Part shown: piece by piece, positions 1-11,107 of the stretch
How the letters are laid out: every line of letters begins with the position of its first letter
How positions within the stretch are numbered: position 1 is the first letter of the stretch
Assembly (NCBI GenBank): GCA_028023455.1
Contig: JAQFVV010012545.1
Coordinates: forward strand, 2,757,001 to 2,821,000
Reading direction: 5' to 3'
Source of the DNA: Epiperipatus broadwayi
Taxonomy: Eukaryota > Onychophora > Udeonychophora > Euonychophora > Peripatidae
Length of the DNA stretch: 64,000 bases
Notes under the pieces: model-generated
What the model saw: only the letters and a program-made list of their open reading frames with translations
The model's database searches: none
What the model was told of the DNA's origin: nothing
Position numbers and translations under genes: made by a program

Positions 1-1193
1 TCCAGTTAGTCAGTGGATTTTTCTCTGAAACATAAATAAGTAAAGGAACTAATATATATTTATAGTATCTTCTGTACAAAACAAAATGATTTGTAGAAAA
101 TGTGTCACATATTTAGATAGATTAGATGTTTTCATATCCTAAGGTGATTGTGATAATAAACATTTATGTGTCCTAAATTCTAGATTGAAAAATAACCATG
201 TAATCATAAAGGTTTACTTAAAATATATGATGTTGCAAATTTTTGTATGAAAATGTTTTGGTAAAAGATTTGAAATTACAGAGTGGATCTGTAATGTTCA
301 ACATCTTAAGGAAATAATAAAGCCATTGTGATCAGCATATGGAATTTGTATTTTATAATCACAGAAGAATTCTGATTGGAAAAAGTAACAAATAATTTAT
401 ATATGTAAAAAGTGGGGATAATTAATTTGTCTTCTTTCCCAGTTTTTTTTTTTTTTGTATTTAACCTTTATGGGAATTTTTGCATATTTTGGTAAGATTA
501 TAATTGCAGAATTATAACACAATTTCTTATGATTATTTTTTATTTTAGTAAAAAGATAAATAATTTTACTTATACTATATTTACTTATTTGAAGTTATTG
601 TAATATTAATTATTGAATGAATAAATCCCTTTTAATGAAAAATACGATAAAAATTGTCAAAATACTTTGATTTAATGCTGAAAAATATTATCATTAAATC
701 TGGTTAATTCATCAAAAAACTAAAAATTTATTTAAAAACAATTAAAGTGAAAGACTGGAATGGTAATATTTATAATATAATCTAATATTTATTTATTTGA
801 AGATTAGGGTGTGAAAATGTTGGATGTGAATTAGAAGATCAATTAATTTCATGAGTGAGTCAATTTAAATGATTTAAGGAATGGGAGAAAAAGAAAAGTT
901 TGATGATAAACCCCTGTCTCTTCTCTCTTTCTCTCACATACTTATATATATATGAATAATTCTGTATTTTTAAACAATAAATTTATTAAAGTAATAATGT
1001 TACTTAAAATAATAAGTAAGCTAAAAATAATCCCATAAATACTATAATCAAATGATTTGATTTCAGTTTCAAAGCCGATTAAAAATTGTTCAATTGCTAG
1101 GTAGCATCATAACTGAAAGTTATCTAAAAATATACATGGAAAAACCATGTTAGATTATCACTATTTAGCTTTAAATATTTAAAAACTTTATTC
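1..1193. other. AT-rich non-coding DNA
   Basis: I see no open frame of note, no RNA gene and no clear repeat in this stretch, only low-complexity A/T sequence with short T runs and a short TA run near 942-951. It ends at the terminal inverted repeat of the element starting at 1194. Confidence 0.6.
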
Positions 1194-1383
1194 GGTTGTA
1201 TTCTCATCCTTGGTGTTCGCCTAGAGATGGCGTTGATGCTAATCAAAAATATTTACATATAACGATTCCGGGGCCCGACCTAAATGATCGATTTGAACTA
1301 AAAAGATCTGATTTCTTAGATTTATAATAAAATATTCTACTAACTAATACTATTATATGATGTTAGTTTTTTCATTTTTTTCA

Positions 1384-1900
1384 TAAATGTTTATTAATCT
1401 TATCTTGTTTTTGAGTTTGTGTGTGTCTTTTTAAAGTTACTGGTGTTTTTCTAACTTTTTTTTTTTTGGACTTTATGTGTGTCTTTTTAAAGTTACGTTT
1501 TTTTTTTTTGCAAGTGTAAATCAATACTTTTATTCAAAAGCAAGACGTAATAAGTAAATGTTTATTAATCTTATCTTGTTTTTGAATTTGTGTATGTGTC
1601 TTTAAAGTTACGGGGCTTTTTCTAATATTTTTTTGGGGGACTTTATGTGTGTCTTTTTAAAGTTATGGTACCTTTTTTTTTTTTGCAAGAGTAAATCAAT
1701 CATTCGATTCAAAAGCAATGTAATAAGTCAATGTTTATTAATCTTAGATTGTTTTTGAGTTAGTGTGTGGGTCTTTAAAGTTACGGGGCTTTTTCTCATT
1801 TTTTTTGTTGGACTTTATGTGTGTCTTTTTTTAAAGTTACAGTATTTTTGGTCAAGAGTAAAAATCAATTATTTTTATTAAAAAAGCAAGACATATTTCT
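1384..1900. repeat. Tandem array, three units of about 172 bp
   Basis: A unit beginning near AATGTTTATTAATCTTA recurs at about 1386, 1557 and 1730, giving periods of about 171 and 173 bp. Each unit holds two copies of a GTGTGTCTTTTTAAAGTTAC motif, a long T run and the string AGAGTAAATCAAT (AGTGTAAATCAAT in the first unit). T-run length varies between units. The array lies inside the TIR element at 1194-3076 and is presumably structural rather than coding. Confidence 0.75.
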
Positions 1901-1944
1901 AAATCGATCAAAAATAACATCATTTATATACTACAATTTAGAAT

Positions 1945-2490
1945 TGATACCCGACTACTATTAGTAAGAACCATCACTGAAAGACTCAATTGAAAAATGA
2001 TATCTGACTAATTTCCGTTTTCTTTTTTTTTTTGGGGGGACAGTAATGAATCAGAACGTGGGTTGTTTTTGTTAACTCTGTCTATATAAAAAAAAGTACT
2101 GTTATTGAAATACTAAATTTAAAAATGATAGCCAACTAATTTGCGTTTCTTTTGACAGTAATTAATCAGAAAGTGGGTTTCTTTTTTTTTGGTAAATCAT
2201 TTATATATATATAAAAATACCGTAATTCAAACACTCCATTGAAAAAAACCAAACCCCGTTGAATTTGCTTTCTTTTTTTTTTTTTTTAAGACAGTAATTA
2301 AGTAGGAACTGGGTTGTTTTTGTTAGTGTATAGATATAAAAACTAATCTTATTTTGAAATAATAAATGTAACAAAATAATAATAATAATAATAATACCCG
2401 ACTAATTTTCTTTTTTGGACAAGTAATTCCTAATAATTAGACACTGGGTTGTTTTTGTTTGTGCATATATATACAGTATAGCAAAAGTAA
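1945..2490. repeat. Second tandem array, four diverged units of 115-136 bp
   Basis: The motif GACAGTAAT followed by an AGNANNTGGGTTG-like string recurs near 2040, 2155, 2291 and 2418. Units also share a CCGACTAATTT/CCAACTAATTT string and a T-run segment. They are more diverged than the array just upstream. A short (AAT)n run lies at about 2374-2394. This array also sits inside the TIR element. Confidence 0.65.
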
Positions 2491-5400
2491 CTGGTCACGG
2501 ACGAATTCTCACGAAAACGGTCCTTTTCACATGATCCTTAATTTATTTTGCCGTTTCGCACCCTTAAAAGCAATTTTTGAGGGTTACCCATTCGTAATGG
2601 AATCTTCAGGACATTATTACTAAACTTATAACAGTAAACTAAGTGATAACACATTTAAAAAAATAGACATCTTATCAAATTTTAAAAAACTATGACTGCT
2701 TCAAATACACACACTCTCACACGAAACTACAGAGAAAATAGATATTCTACTATTATGAGAAAATGATGAACAAAATTGACCACTATGGCAGCCAATCAAG
2801 GCATTTCTTTCTCTTTGCTTTTAGCATAGAAAAAAAAAGCCATAACCAGCAGCCGTTGGGAACTCTTTCTGTGTTTTATCATAGAAAGAAGTCTCATTTG
2901 TGTTGGCTTCTGTTGCCGACACTGCCTCCGTCCAACACAACGTGAGGACTTTCTGCATTTATAATGTAGAAAAATTCCTCTTTTGTTGGGTGAAGGCTGG
3001 TGAAACGGTATATTTCTAGGAATTTACCTAGAAATAGCGACATCTTGAGGCGAACACCAAGGATGAGAAAACAACCATATATTCAAAGCAGACAATTAAA
3101 ATTTGGATCTTGTAATTAGTTAAGCTTCTGGATACATTTAAATGTTAGATTGTTGTAACATTTATTTGATTTCATTGTAATGTTATACATATTTGGGTAT
3201 ATGTGTATTGTAACCTTTTAGTTTTCTGTTTCAAAAAAGGATTTAAATTTTATATAATGGTCAAAATTTTAAATTTAGAAAGTCCACCATGGTATTTAAT
3301 ATTAATTTTTCATTTATATCATGTATTAAAAGCCTACTTTATATAAGTGTAAGATTCTGTCAAGTTAATCAACAGACACCTTTTATAATAATCATACATA
3401 TTTTACAAGTCACATTTATTTCAATTATAATTTTATTTAATAGTTATAAGCATATTTAAACTATATTTGTCAAAATTTATAATATTCATCAAATTTCATA
3501 ATAGTTAAAAGAAATATTTAATTTTCATTGCAGTGGCTCTTTAAAAGTGTGTGTGTGTGAATGTAAACAAATTTCACTTCCTTGTTAGAAAATAATATTT
3601 TATTCCAATTGGAAATATTAAATATTTAATATTACAATTTTTAAATAGTAATAATTTTATCTTTAATAAAGTTATTAATTATATTATTTTTGATTTGAAG
3701 AAATAATTATTACAAATAAATTTGAGAATAATTATATTTATTTTTAAATATTAAATATTTTATTAACTTTATGTTGCTTAAAATTGTAGACAAAATTAAT
3801 TTATGTAAATAATTTTAGTTGCTTAAAAGTTAATGACCAATAAAATTGATTTAATTAAGGGTCTGACATCATACTGTCTACAATATAAAAAATAAGAGCA
3901 GATAAAAATTTGAGGGAATTGATTAAACAATAAGAGTTAATAAATCTGTTTGTTAGTTCTTTAAAATTTAAAAATTATATCATGTTTTGTTTTAAATAAG
4001 TTTGAAGTTACCTTCAATAAGCTGATTAATCATATAACAAATGTTTTAAAAGGATAGGTAAAGTGATAAGGGAATAAATTTTAAAATTCTTCACAGGGAC
4101 CTAATTTGATCTTAAATATTAAATTATAATCAGACTATGGTTGCTATTGGAAGTTTAAAGAAACACCAGTATTATTTTTGAAAAAAAAATAAAAAATATT
4201 GTCCACTAGTTCCAAAAGTTTGCAAATCTAATTGCCTAAGAATATGATTTGTTATCTCTTTAATTTTAATATATCTAATAATTAATTTACTAAGGAACCT
4301 GTATTTATTTAAAATGAATAATTGTTGTAGAATGGGTAAAACACTTTATAGAACCTTTCAGCTAATTATCTAATAGTAATTATAAACTTTTTTTTTTTAA
4401 AAAAAAAATTATATTGGATAGAATGACTGGCATGCTGAAATAAAGTTAAAACTAATGAGAATAAATATTATGTACTTTTAACATTAATGAAGGAATTTTC
4501 TTAGAATGATTAATGTTTTATATAATACTAAATAGTGATAAAGAAACTCTTACTTATATTAAAGGGGGTGTATCTTTGATAATGAGATTCAAGTTTATAA
4601 TAATTTAAAAAAAGGAATTATTTACTTCCATAAATAATATTAAAGAAAATATGAATTATGATATTTTAATAAACTAAAATCAATAGATATAAATGTATCA
4701 AACTTATAAAATTGATATAAAAAGATAAACTGATAAAAGTTATTACTGATAATAGCAAAATAAGTTATATAGTATGCTTGTAATAGATAATGAATATTAT
4801 AGACTAGTATTTAATATTTGAAGGATTATTTTAAAAAATAATTATATGATTTTAAGTGCATCAAAGTGAAATTAAGAATCCTATAATTTATTGTGAAGGC
4901 TCAGGATTATGTGTATATATATTTTCATTCTAAAATGTTGTGTATTTTAAAAATGTGTTATCAAGTGGGATGAGAGAGAAAACAATAAGAGAAGTTTAAG
5001 CAGCTGACCATCGTCATGGTAACAAAGATGGCGTATTTTGAAAAGTTATTTTTTTAAAAAAATGATTGAAAGTTTTCAATCAAAATTTTTTTTTTTATAT
5101 GTATTCATAAGATTTATTTTAAGATAAGAAAGAAACTAGTTAAATAGTTTATATGTTTGTTAATGTTTTTAAAATTAATAGTTTTAATATAACATTAGAT
5201 TTTAGAATTTAAATTAAAAAATATATTATGCTTATTCATAAAATTGTTTCATGGATGTACCAAAGTGTTGAAGAATGGTAATGGATAATTTGAATAATAT
5301 AATTTTATGTATTTTATTAGGCATTAAAAGTAATGTTTTATTTATTTAAAAAGTGGTTTCTATATTGAATTATTAATAGTATTGTACTGGAATATATTTT

Positions 5401-5564
5401 GTGGTATAAAATGAATAATAATTATGAGTCAAGAAAAAGGTATATTGAAAAGAGAAATATTAATGTATAAAAAGTGTGAAATATTCTAAGTAAAGTCTGA
5501 TATAGAATGCATGCAATATTTAATAATATTAAATCATAATCTCAAACATTATAATGTATTAAGT

Positions 5565-5935
5565 ATAATTATCAATAAAGCAAGTCATATATAACATGAC
5601 ATTGCTTTTATAAGGTTGTACTTACAAAAATGTAATACAGAGAGCATGCAAATAGCTCAAACAAGTTCTTAATTGATAAGTGCAGTAAGAGAAATTATTT
5701 AAAATCTCTATCCAAAATACTCTTATTCACAGACCAATTGGTTTCACGCTTATGGTTCACGGTCAGTGAGGAGCTAGAATATTCAGACACCAGATCCAAA
5801 ACATCAACTTAAAACCCAGCACTTATTTCATACGTAATATTTAAATAGAAACTCTGAAGTTATCAGACATGAAAATGTCTTTTACTCCAGCTATCTAACT
5901 AGAGCTTGTTTGAACTATTGGTTCACTCTCTGTAT
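5565..5935. mobile_element. Fold-back element, family 3, copy A, with hammerhead-like core
   Basis: A 371-bp insertion is flanked by the 13-bp direct repeat TAATGTATTAAGT (5552-5564 and 5936-5948). The corresponding site in segmental copy B (about 13575-13590) lacks it, which confirms it is an insertion. Its ends are inverted copies of each other (AATAGCTCAAACAAGTTCTT near 5651 and the complement near 5902-5922). The same family is at 14161-14583 in the opposite orientation. On the minus strand, 5724-5775 reads CTCCTCA, CTGACCG, a spacer, GAAAC, CAATTG, GTC. That resembles a hammerhead core with stem III ACC/GGT, but with a mutated CTGANGA box. Confidence 0.75.
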
Positions 5936-6470
5936 TAATGTATTAAGTGTATACTATGATGTTTGTCATAAGAATAAATGTTATTTGTTTTTGCAAATGG
6001 TCTATCATAATTATAGATTTATAAAGGATAGGAAGATAAAAGTTATACACATGAATTGGAAAGATAATCTATGCTGATGTTAAAAGTTTACAAGTGAAGA
6101 AGGGATAAGTTTAAAATTTTAGGATAGCGTAGTATCATCCCAATGAACTAATGTGATATATAATGGGTTTAATCCAAAGGACACTCATGTTATTTTAATG
6201 AAATAAGTGAAGATTTATAAGATATAACCACTCTATACTGCAAGTGCTTCACAGGAAAGCCAGGAATTTAGTGATAGGATCATTGAAATAATAATGACTA
6301 CCTCAAGGCTATAATTGTGAAGTAAGACATGTTAGTTATCTTTATTTGTATAATGTAAGGTTGTTTATTAAATTAATTTCTTATTCTAAATAATATCTTT
6401 GATATTGGATTATCATACCATTTACACCTGTCTTAAACATTTTATCAATACTGTTTTATTTATATCAAAC

Positions 6471-6506
6471 TAACAGTTTTGACTGTCCTGCAGTCATCAT
6501 CAGATT
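6471..6506 (-). other. Family 1 hammerhead-like motif, solitary copy
   Basis: On the minus strand this reads CTGATGA, then TGACTG/CAGTCA as a hairpin around CAGGA, then AAAAC and TGTTAG. It matches the family at 9372-9410 and 10677-10707, but G12 of the GAAA box is replaced by A, so this copy should be inactive. Segmental copy B near 14010-14080 lacks roughly 100 bp here, so the motif probably arrived as part of a small insertion in copy A. Confidence 0.55.
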
Positions 6507-7986
6507 ATAGTTAAGCATTGTACGTAAATAATTTGTCTAAGATTTTATAGTTTTTCTTCTTAATGTTAGTAATGGTAGATCAAAGTAAAAAGAAGGACCG
6601 TATGCAAAACAAATATAATTAGATTTTATTATCAGAATGATAGTATGAGATCAATGATAATGAAGATTATAAAAGAATTATAGGTGATAAGTGGGAGAAA
6701 TTAATGTATAATATTTTTTATATTTAAAAGATAAATATTCTTGATTCGGCTATTTATTAAAATATTCTGTTTATATGATAGAAACTATGTAAAAGTATGA
6801 AAAGTCATATATTAAATAATAATCTATTGATATAATGATTATAAAATTGTAATATGGTATTTGAATAAATTTAAAAAAGATATATGTAAAGTAATTGACC
6901 ACTATAACATAATGAATGTAGTAATAAAATTGCTAAACTTTATGAAAATATGAAGGATAATTAAATTTATATAGGAATAGGAATATTAATAATATTGAAT
7001 AATTATCATTTAATTCCTAAACCATGAAAGATTGATTGTATTTATTTATTTTGCTTTTTGTTATTATAATGTATAAATAAGATATTTAAATAAATAAATA
7101 AGATATAATGTATAAATGTAAATATGTTAATTATAATAATGTAAGTTGTTAAAAATAGTTTATTTTATAATGTATAATCAAAATTATTGTTAGAATTGCT
7201 TTATTGTTGCAAATAAATATATGTTTTTAATTTGAACTAAGCAATTAGTGTTGTTTTCTTTAAGGAATCATAAATATCTCACAATGTCTTACATTTAAGA
7301 ACATGACACAACAATGTTCTCATATAAAATTTATTTATGGGGTGGTGTTTTATGAAGAGAGAGATAAAATAAATAATTTAACTTAATAAAGCAAGGATCT
7401 ATCAATTATAATTTAATATAAGTATTGTTAGTTGTGCTTATTAATTTATTTAAGATTTAAATATCTGAATAAATATTTGATATTTTAATTTAAAGAAACA
7501 TTGTGTATTTAGAGCATTATGGAAAGTAATCTTGTTTAACAGTCACATAAATATATTAAAGTTCATTTAAAATTTAATAAAGATAAAGATCATAAAAGTG
7601 TTATAAAGTTTATATCAATAATTCAATTGTAACTATATGCTATAATAAATTAATAAGATAATTCCTGCTGCTTGTTTGGAAAGAGAAACAGAATGGGCTA
7701 ATCTAAAGACAATGTGTTTTAAAATTGATTTATATAATATTATATTGAGTAGTGATAAGAGTTTTGATTATTAATTAGTGATTATTCTGATCAATGGTTA
7801 TTATTTTTGGAGAGGTATAAGTAAAAAAAAGTTTCATAAATTATTATTTTAAGGTGGTTTAATGATCTACTTATCAATATGAATATAGTATTAAAGTTCT
7901 AGAAATTATTAAATAGTTGTTATGATTAGTATTTGTTATTAAAGTGTGGTTATTATTTAGATAATTGGATTTCAACTAAACAACAG

Positions 7987-8010
7987 ATGATGATGATGAT
8001 GATGATGATG

Positions 8011-8044
<34 letters not shown>

Positions 8045-8059
8045 TAATAACAATAACAA
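7987..8059. repeat. Compound (GAT)n/(AAT)n microsatellite
   Basis: About eight GAT/TGA trinucleotides run into a long AAT/AAC tract. It sits immediately past the end of segmental copy A; copy B has different sequence at the matching point. Confidence 0.9.
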
Positions 8060-9590
8060 TGCAAATTAACAAACTTTTAGAAAGAACAGTAAAATTGATG
8101 ATTAAATATTAATATAATTATATAAACTAAATAATAAAATATAGGAAAAAGTCTTATCAATATTAGTGCCATTTAGTGAGCCATGAATATTTCCAATCCA
8201 TCCAGGAGGTTTTCTTTACACAATAATGTATTAGGAGGAACTTCTTAAGTGTACTTTGAAGTAAACACATTGGAAATATTTTTAAATACTTTTTAACTTA
8301 GTCAATGTGCAAATATTGCCTTATTATAAATGATTCTAATTTTACAACATTACATTTTACATTGACTGCTTACATTTTTTAAGAGTACTTATTTACCATT
8401 ATATTTTAACATCTATAACCCAGAAACATCTTTATCTAAAAAATTAATTGTATCATAATAGCAATCATTCTAAAGCAAATATTGCCAGCACTTTTGAAAT
8501 GACATAATTTCAAGACTGCTTTTATCACCCAAAATAAATCGTATGACTTAAATCGACAGTATTTAAGTTCTATTATTTTCCAAAAGCTCAGGAGAAAAGA
8601 TTCAAATTCTTGTTAGATAGTGTTCTTTCACTAATAATATTTAAATGACCAAATTTTCCTTGTTAGAGACTTTAATGTAGTAGAGGTAGTAAACTATGAT
8701 CTAAAATTTTTGCAAAAGTAGCATTGTCTCATGAACTCAAATACCTTATTAAATTTGCTCAACATATATATTTATTATTTTGAATATATTATTTATGCAA
8801 AAGCCTCTATAAAAAATTCTGGGCATTTTACCTATTATCTTACAATTAGAAGGACAAACAAATTTAATTTCACATGAGCACTTATAGGTGCATTTCAATG
8901 GAGAGATCAAAAATTAATATGCTCCAAGAATAAAATAATTAGCATCATTAAAAACTAGATCCTATGTGAAACACATTGATAAAAATTTGATTTTCACCTT
9001 TTAGAAGCAACTGCTATTATGGTGATCATGTGATGTTTATTCAATCTACCAGTTATTACACAATAAAATTATTAATTTCAATTTTTAGGCTTGTAATATT
9101 ACTAGTGCATGATTTTGTTTAAAATAACAAAGTGAATACAAATAAGTCTGTTATTAGATTTAGTAAAAAGTGAGTAATGGATACAGGTTTTTAAAAAAAG
9201 ATCTGATATTTCTAGAAATGATTAGTCGTATGTTTAAAACAAAACACTTAGTACTTACTGCTTGCAAAATGTGGAGCTTCATAAGCGATATAGACATTTA
9301 AAAACATAACAAAAATAATCACATTGATTTATTACTTGGGAAGTAATTAAAAAGCAGAGGAAGGTTGAGAAAGCTCTGATGAAGACTGCTGGACAATTGA
9401 AACTGTCAGAAAAATAAAGAAGTTTTATTAAATAAATTTTTTGCATTAAAGTGTATATGAAAGAAGTTATAAGCAATATATATGAATACTTGGGAAGTCA
9501 TAAGAAGTTAGATTGTTGGAAGCAACAGAGTTGAGTTATGAACAATAAACTTTAACCTCCAAAATTAAAAATTCATCATTACATCAAACC
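8060..9590. other. Non-coding DNA with one small hairpin and a family 1 motif
   Basis: Mostly unremarkable AT-rich sequence. A 12-bp inverted repeat (AATATTTCCAAT against ATTGGAAATATT) spans about 8188-8281. The 65-codon frame on the minus strand at 9279-9476 overlaps the hammerhead-like motif at 9372 and has no recognisable protein motif, so I do not call it a gene. Confidence 0.5.
9372..9480 (+). mobile_element. Family 1 hammerhead-like repeat fragment
   Basis: The sequence reads CTGATGA (9376-9382), a weak hairpin segment, GAAAC (9399-9403), T and GTC (9405-9407). It then runs into the same downstream segment as the palindrome at 10.6 kb (AATAAAGAAGTTTT, then TTGCATTAA.GTGTATATGAA and ATAAGCAATATATATGA). 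It is therefore a dispersed repeat whose 5' part carries the hammerhead-like core. Stem II is degraded in this copy (GACTGC against CAATT). Confidence 0.65.
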
Positions 9591-9599
9591 GTACAGGAC

Positions 9600-11013
9600 A
9601 TATAAAGGCAGAACTTCATTGACCGATAAGAACACATCAAGAATTCAAAATAATCAGGTTCACTTTAGATCACTTTTGTACATACTAAGAGAAAAATATA
9701 AATCTGAAAAATAACATTCTAATACTACTAACTAAATTGATGATATTCTTCTACATGTTAGCAATAATATTGCAACAAGTGGAAAGAATATTTTGATCCT
9801 ATTTTAAATAATGATACATGAATTAAGGTAATTGTTTTTAATACTAGCTTCACCTGAACAGCTTATTTAGATATAATAGAGACATAAATCCTGACAATGG
9901 TAAAGCAGCTCTTTGAAATCTTAAAAATGACAGATTAATCCTGATGATATATTTGGAGAAGTTCTAAAATATCTGTTAATTTCAAAACACTATATTATAT
10001 TTTACAAATATTTCATCAACCTCAAACTTTAAAAATGTGTTCTGAACTATTAAGTTGCAGCATGTACATATGAATGAAGATGAAGATGTTTAAAAACTGA
10101 AGAAATTTAAGAAGTAACATGCTTTGACTTTTATGAATTGTTACCTCTTTCTAATTTCAAAAATATAGATCATGATAATTTGAAGTCAAAAAACATTTCT
10201 GTATCACACATTAATTCAAAACCTTATATAATTAATAAAAATTGTAGAATATTTACTAGACTGGAAATATATACTAACATTATTTACTCACTACAGATCC
10301 TAAGTCAGTATTCAATTTAAATGGACAAAAATGGTTTTATAGAGATGTCCTGAGATTTTAATTCAAATGTTTAAAATTGAAGTAAACAATATCACTTCAA
10401 AGGAAAAATTTTATAATGAAAAAAATTTCACATGTTACATCATATACTGTATCATTAATTTTTTTAATCATTTCTACATTATTAAATTTCTATAATTAAA
10501 TATTTTTTTTCTCTCATAAATATTAATTAAATTTTTTAAAATCATATATATTGGTTATAACACTCTATTCATATACACATTAATGCAACAAATTTTCTTA
10601 AAAACTTCTTTATTTTCTTGCAGTTTCGACTATCCAGCAATCTTCATCAGCTTAAGGCAGTGAAGAAGATAGAGCTCTGATGAAGACTGCTGGGCAGTCG
10701 AAACTGCAAGAAAATAAAGAAGTTTTTAAGAAAATTTGTTGCATTAACGTGTATATGAATAGAGTGTTATAAGCAATATATATGATTATATGAAGATATG
10801 CAAAGAAAGAGAAGGAGAAGACATTTTTTAAAAAGTGAATACAGAAACTGAACTATTTATAAGCTTACAATAATTAAAAATATTGCACAGGAACTTCTAA
10901 TTACTATTCTAATATGTAAAAATAAAGGAAATAGAAAAGATTTCAGTAATTATCAAGGAATATTAATGTTATCTATTGCAGCAAACATTCATTGCAAAGA
11001 TTTTATTGAATAA
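9600..11013 (+). pseudogene. Decayed LINE reverse transcriptase region
   Basis: Translated scraps match the region around the start of the LINE reverse transcriptase domain. WKEYFDPILNNDT lies at 9780-9818; a NGKAA..NLKNDR scrap near 9896 in another frame and PDDIFGEVLKY near 9940 correspond to the usual 'NGKA.G.D.IP.E.LK' motif. An open frame at 10885-11010 contains KNKGNRKDFSNYQG followed by ILMLSIAANI, which corresponds to the 'KGD..D.SNYRGISLLS..GKI' motif. Frameshifts and stops separate them, and the 110-bp-armed palindrome at 10541-10786 interrupts them. The 60-codon frame at 10138-10320 falls inside this region, but I see no RT motif in it. The clade is uncertain, and the scraps differ from the RTE-like LINE at 61.6 kb. 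Confidence 0.65.
10541..10786. mobile_element. Near-perfect 246-bp palindrome, family 1, two head-to-head hammerhead-like cores
   Basis: Arms of 110 bp (10541-10650 and 10677-10786) are inverted copies separated by a 26-bp spacer. The right arm begins with CTGATGA (10677-10683), then A, then a perfect hairpin GACTGC (10685-10690) TGG GCAGTC (10694-10699), then GAAAC (10700-10704). The left arm carries the complementary version reading outward on the minus strand, with small changes in stem II. Relative to a canonical hammerhead there is one extra A before stem II, and no clear GT[ACT] triplet follows GAAAC in this copy. It lies inside the decayed LINE. Confidence 0.85.
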
Positions 11014-11107
11014 GTTGATTTCTTATAAATTTTCTTTTTAAAATTATCAAAAAGCTTCATTTTTACTGTAGACAAATGAAATATAAAATGTTTTAAGCAT
11101 AATATAT

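Larger units (their letters stand above)
1194..3076. mobile_element. Non-autonomous DNA transposon-like element with 39-bp TIRs
   Basis: The first 39 bases (1194-1232, starting GGTTGTATTCTCATCC) are repeated inverted at 3038-3076, with 35 of 39 positions identical by my alignment. That is strong evidence that the 1.88 kb between them is one unit. The interior has no transposase and no meaningful open frame (the 60-codon frame at 2763-2945 has no recognisable motif). It consists largely of two tandem arrays plus a GC-richer right end at about 2470-3037. A perfect 8-bp hairpin (TTTCTAGG/CCTAGAAA) lies just inside the right TIR, near 3013-3034. Flanking bases share only the short string TATTC, so the target duplication is uncertain. 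Long TIRs with internal tandem repeats are common in MULE-like or other non-autonomous DNA transposons, but I cannot assign a superfamily. Confidence 0.65.
3205..7985. repeat. Large diverged segmental repeat, copy A
   Basis: This 4.8-kb stretch matches 11108-15869 in the same orientation, colinearly, at an offset of about 7.9 kb. Matching anchors include TCAAAATTTTAAATTTAGAA (3261 against 11163), CATACTGTCTACAATATAAAA (3870 against 11804), the GTCATGGTAAC region (5013 against 13022), CTATGATGTTTGTCATAAG (5954 against 13590) and GGATTTCAAC (7968 against 15851). The copies differ by many substitutions and by whole-element indels. No coding frame is conserved between them, so this is a non-coding duplicated unit or two old copies of a large non-coding repeat. 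Confidence 0.8.
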
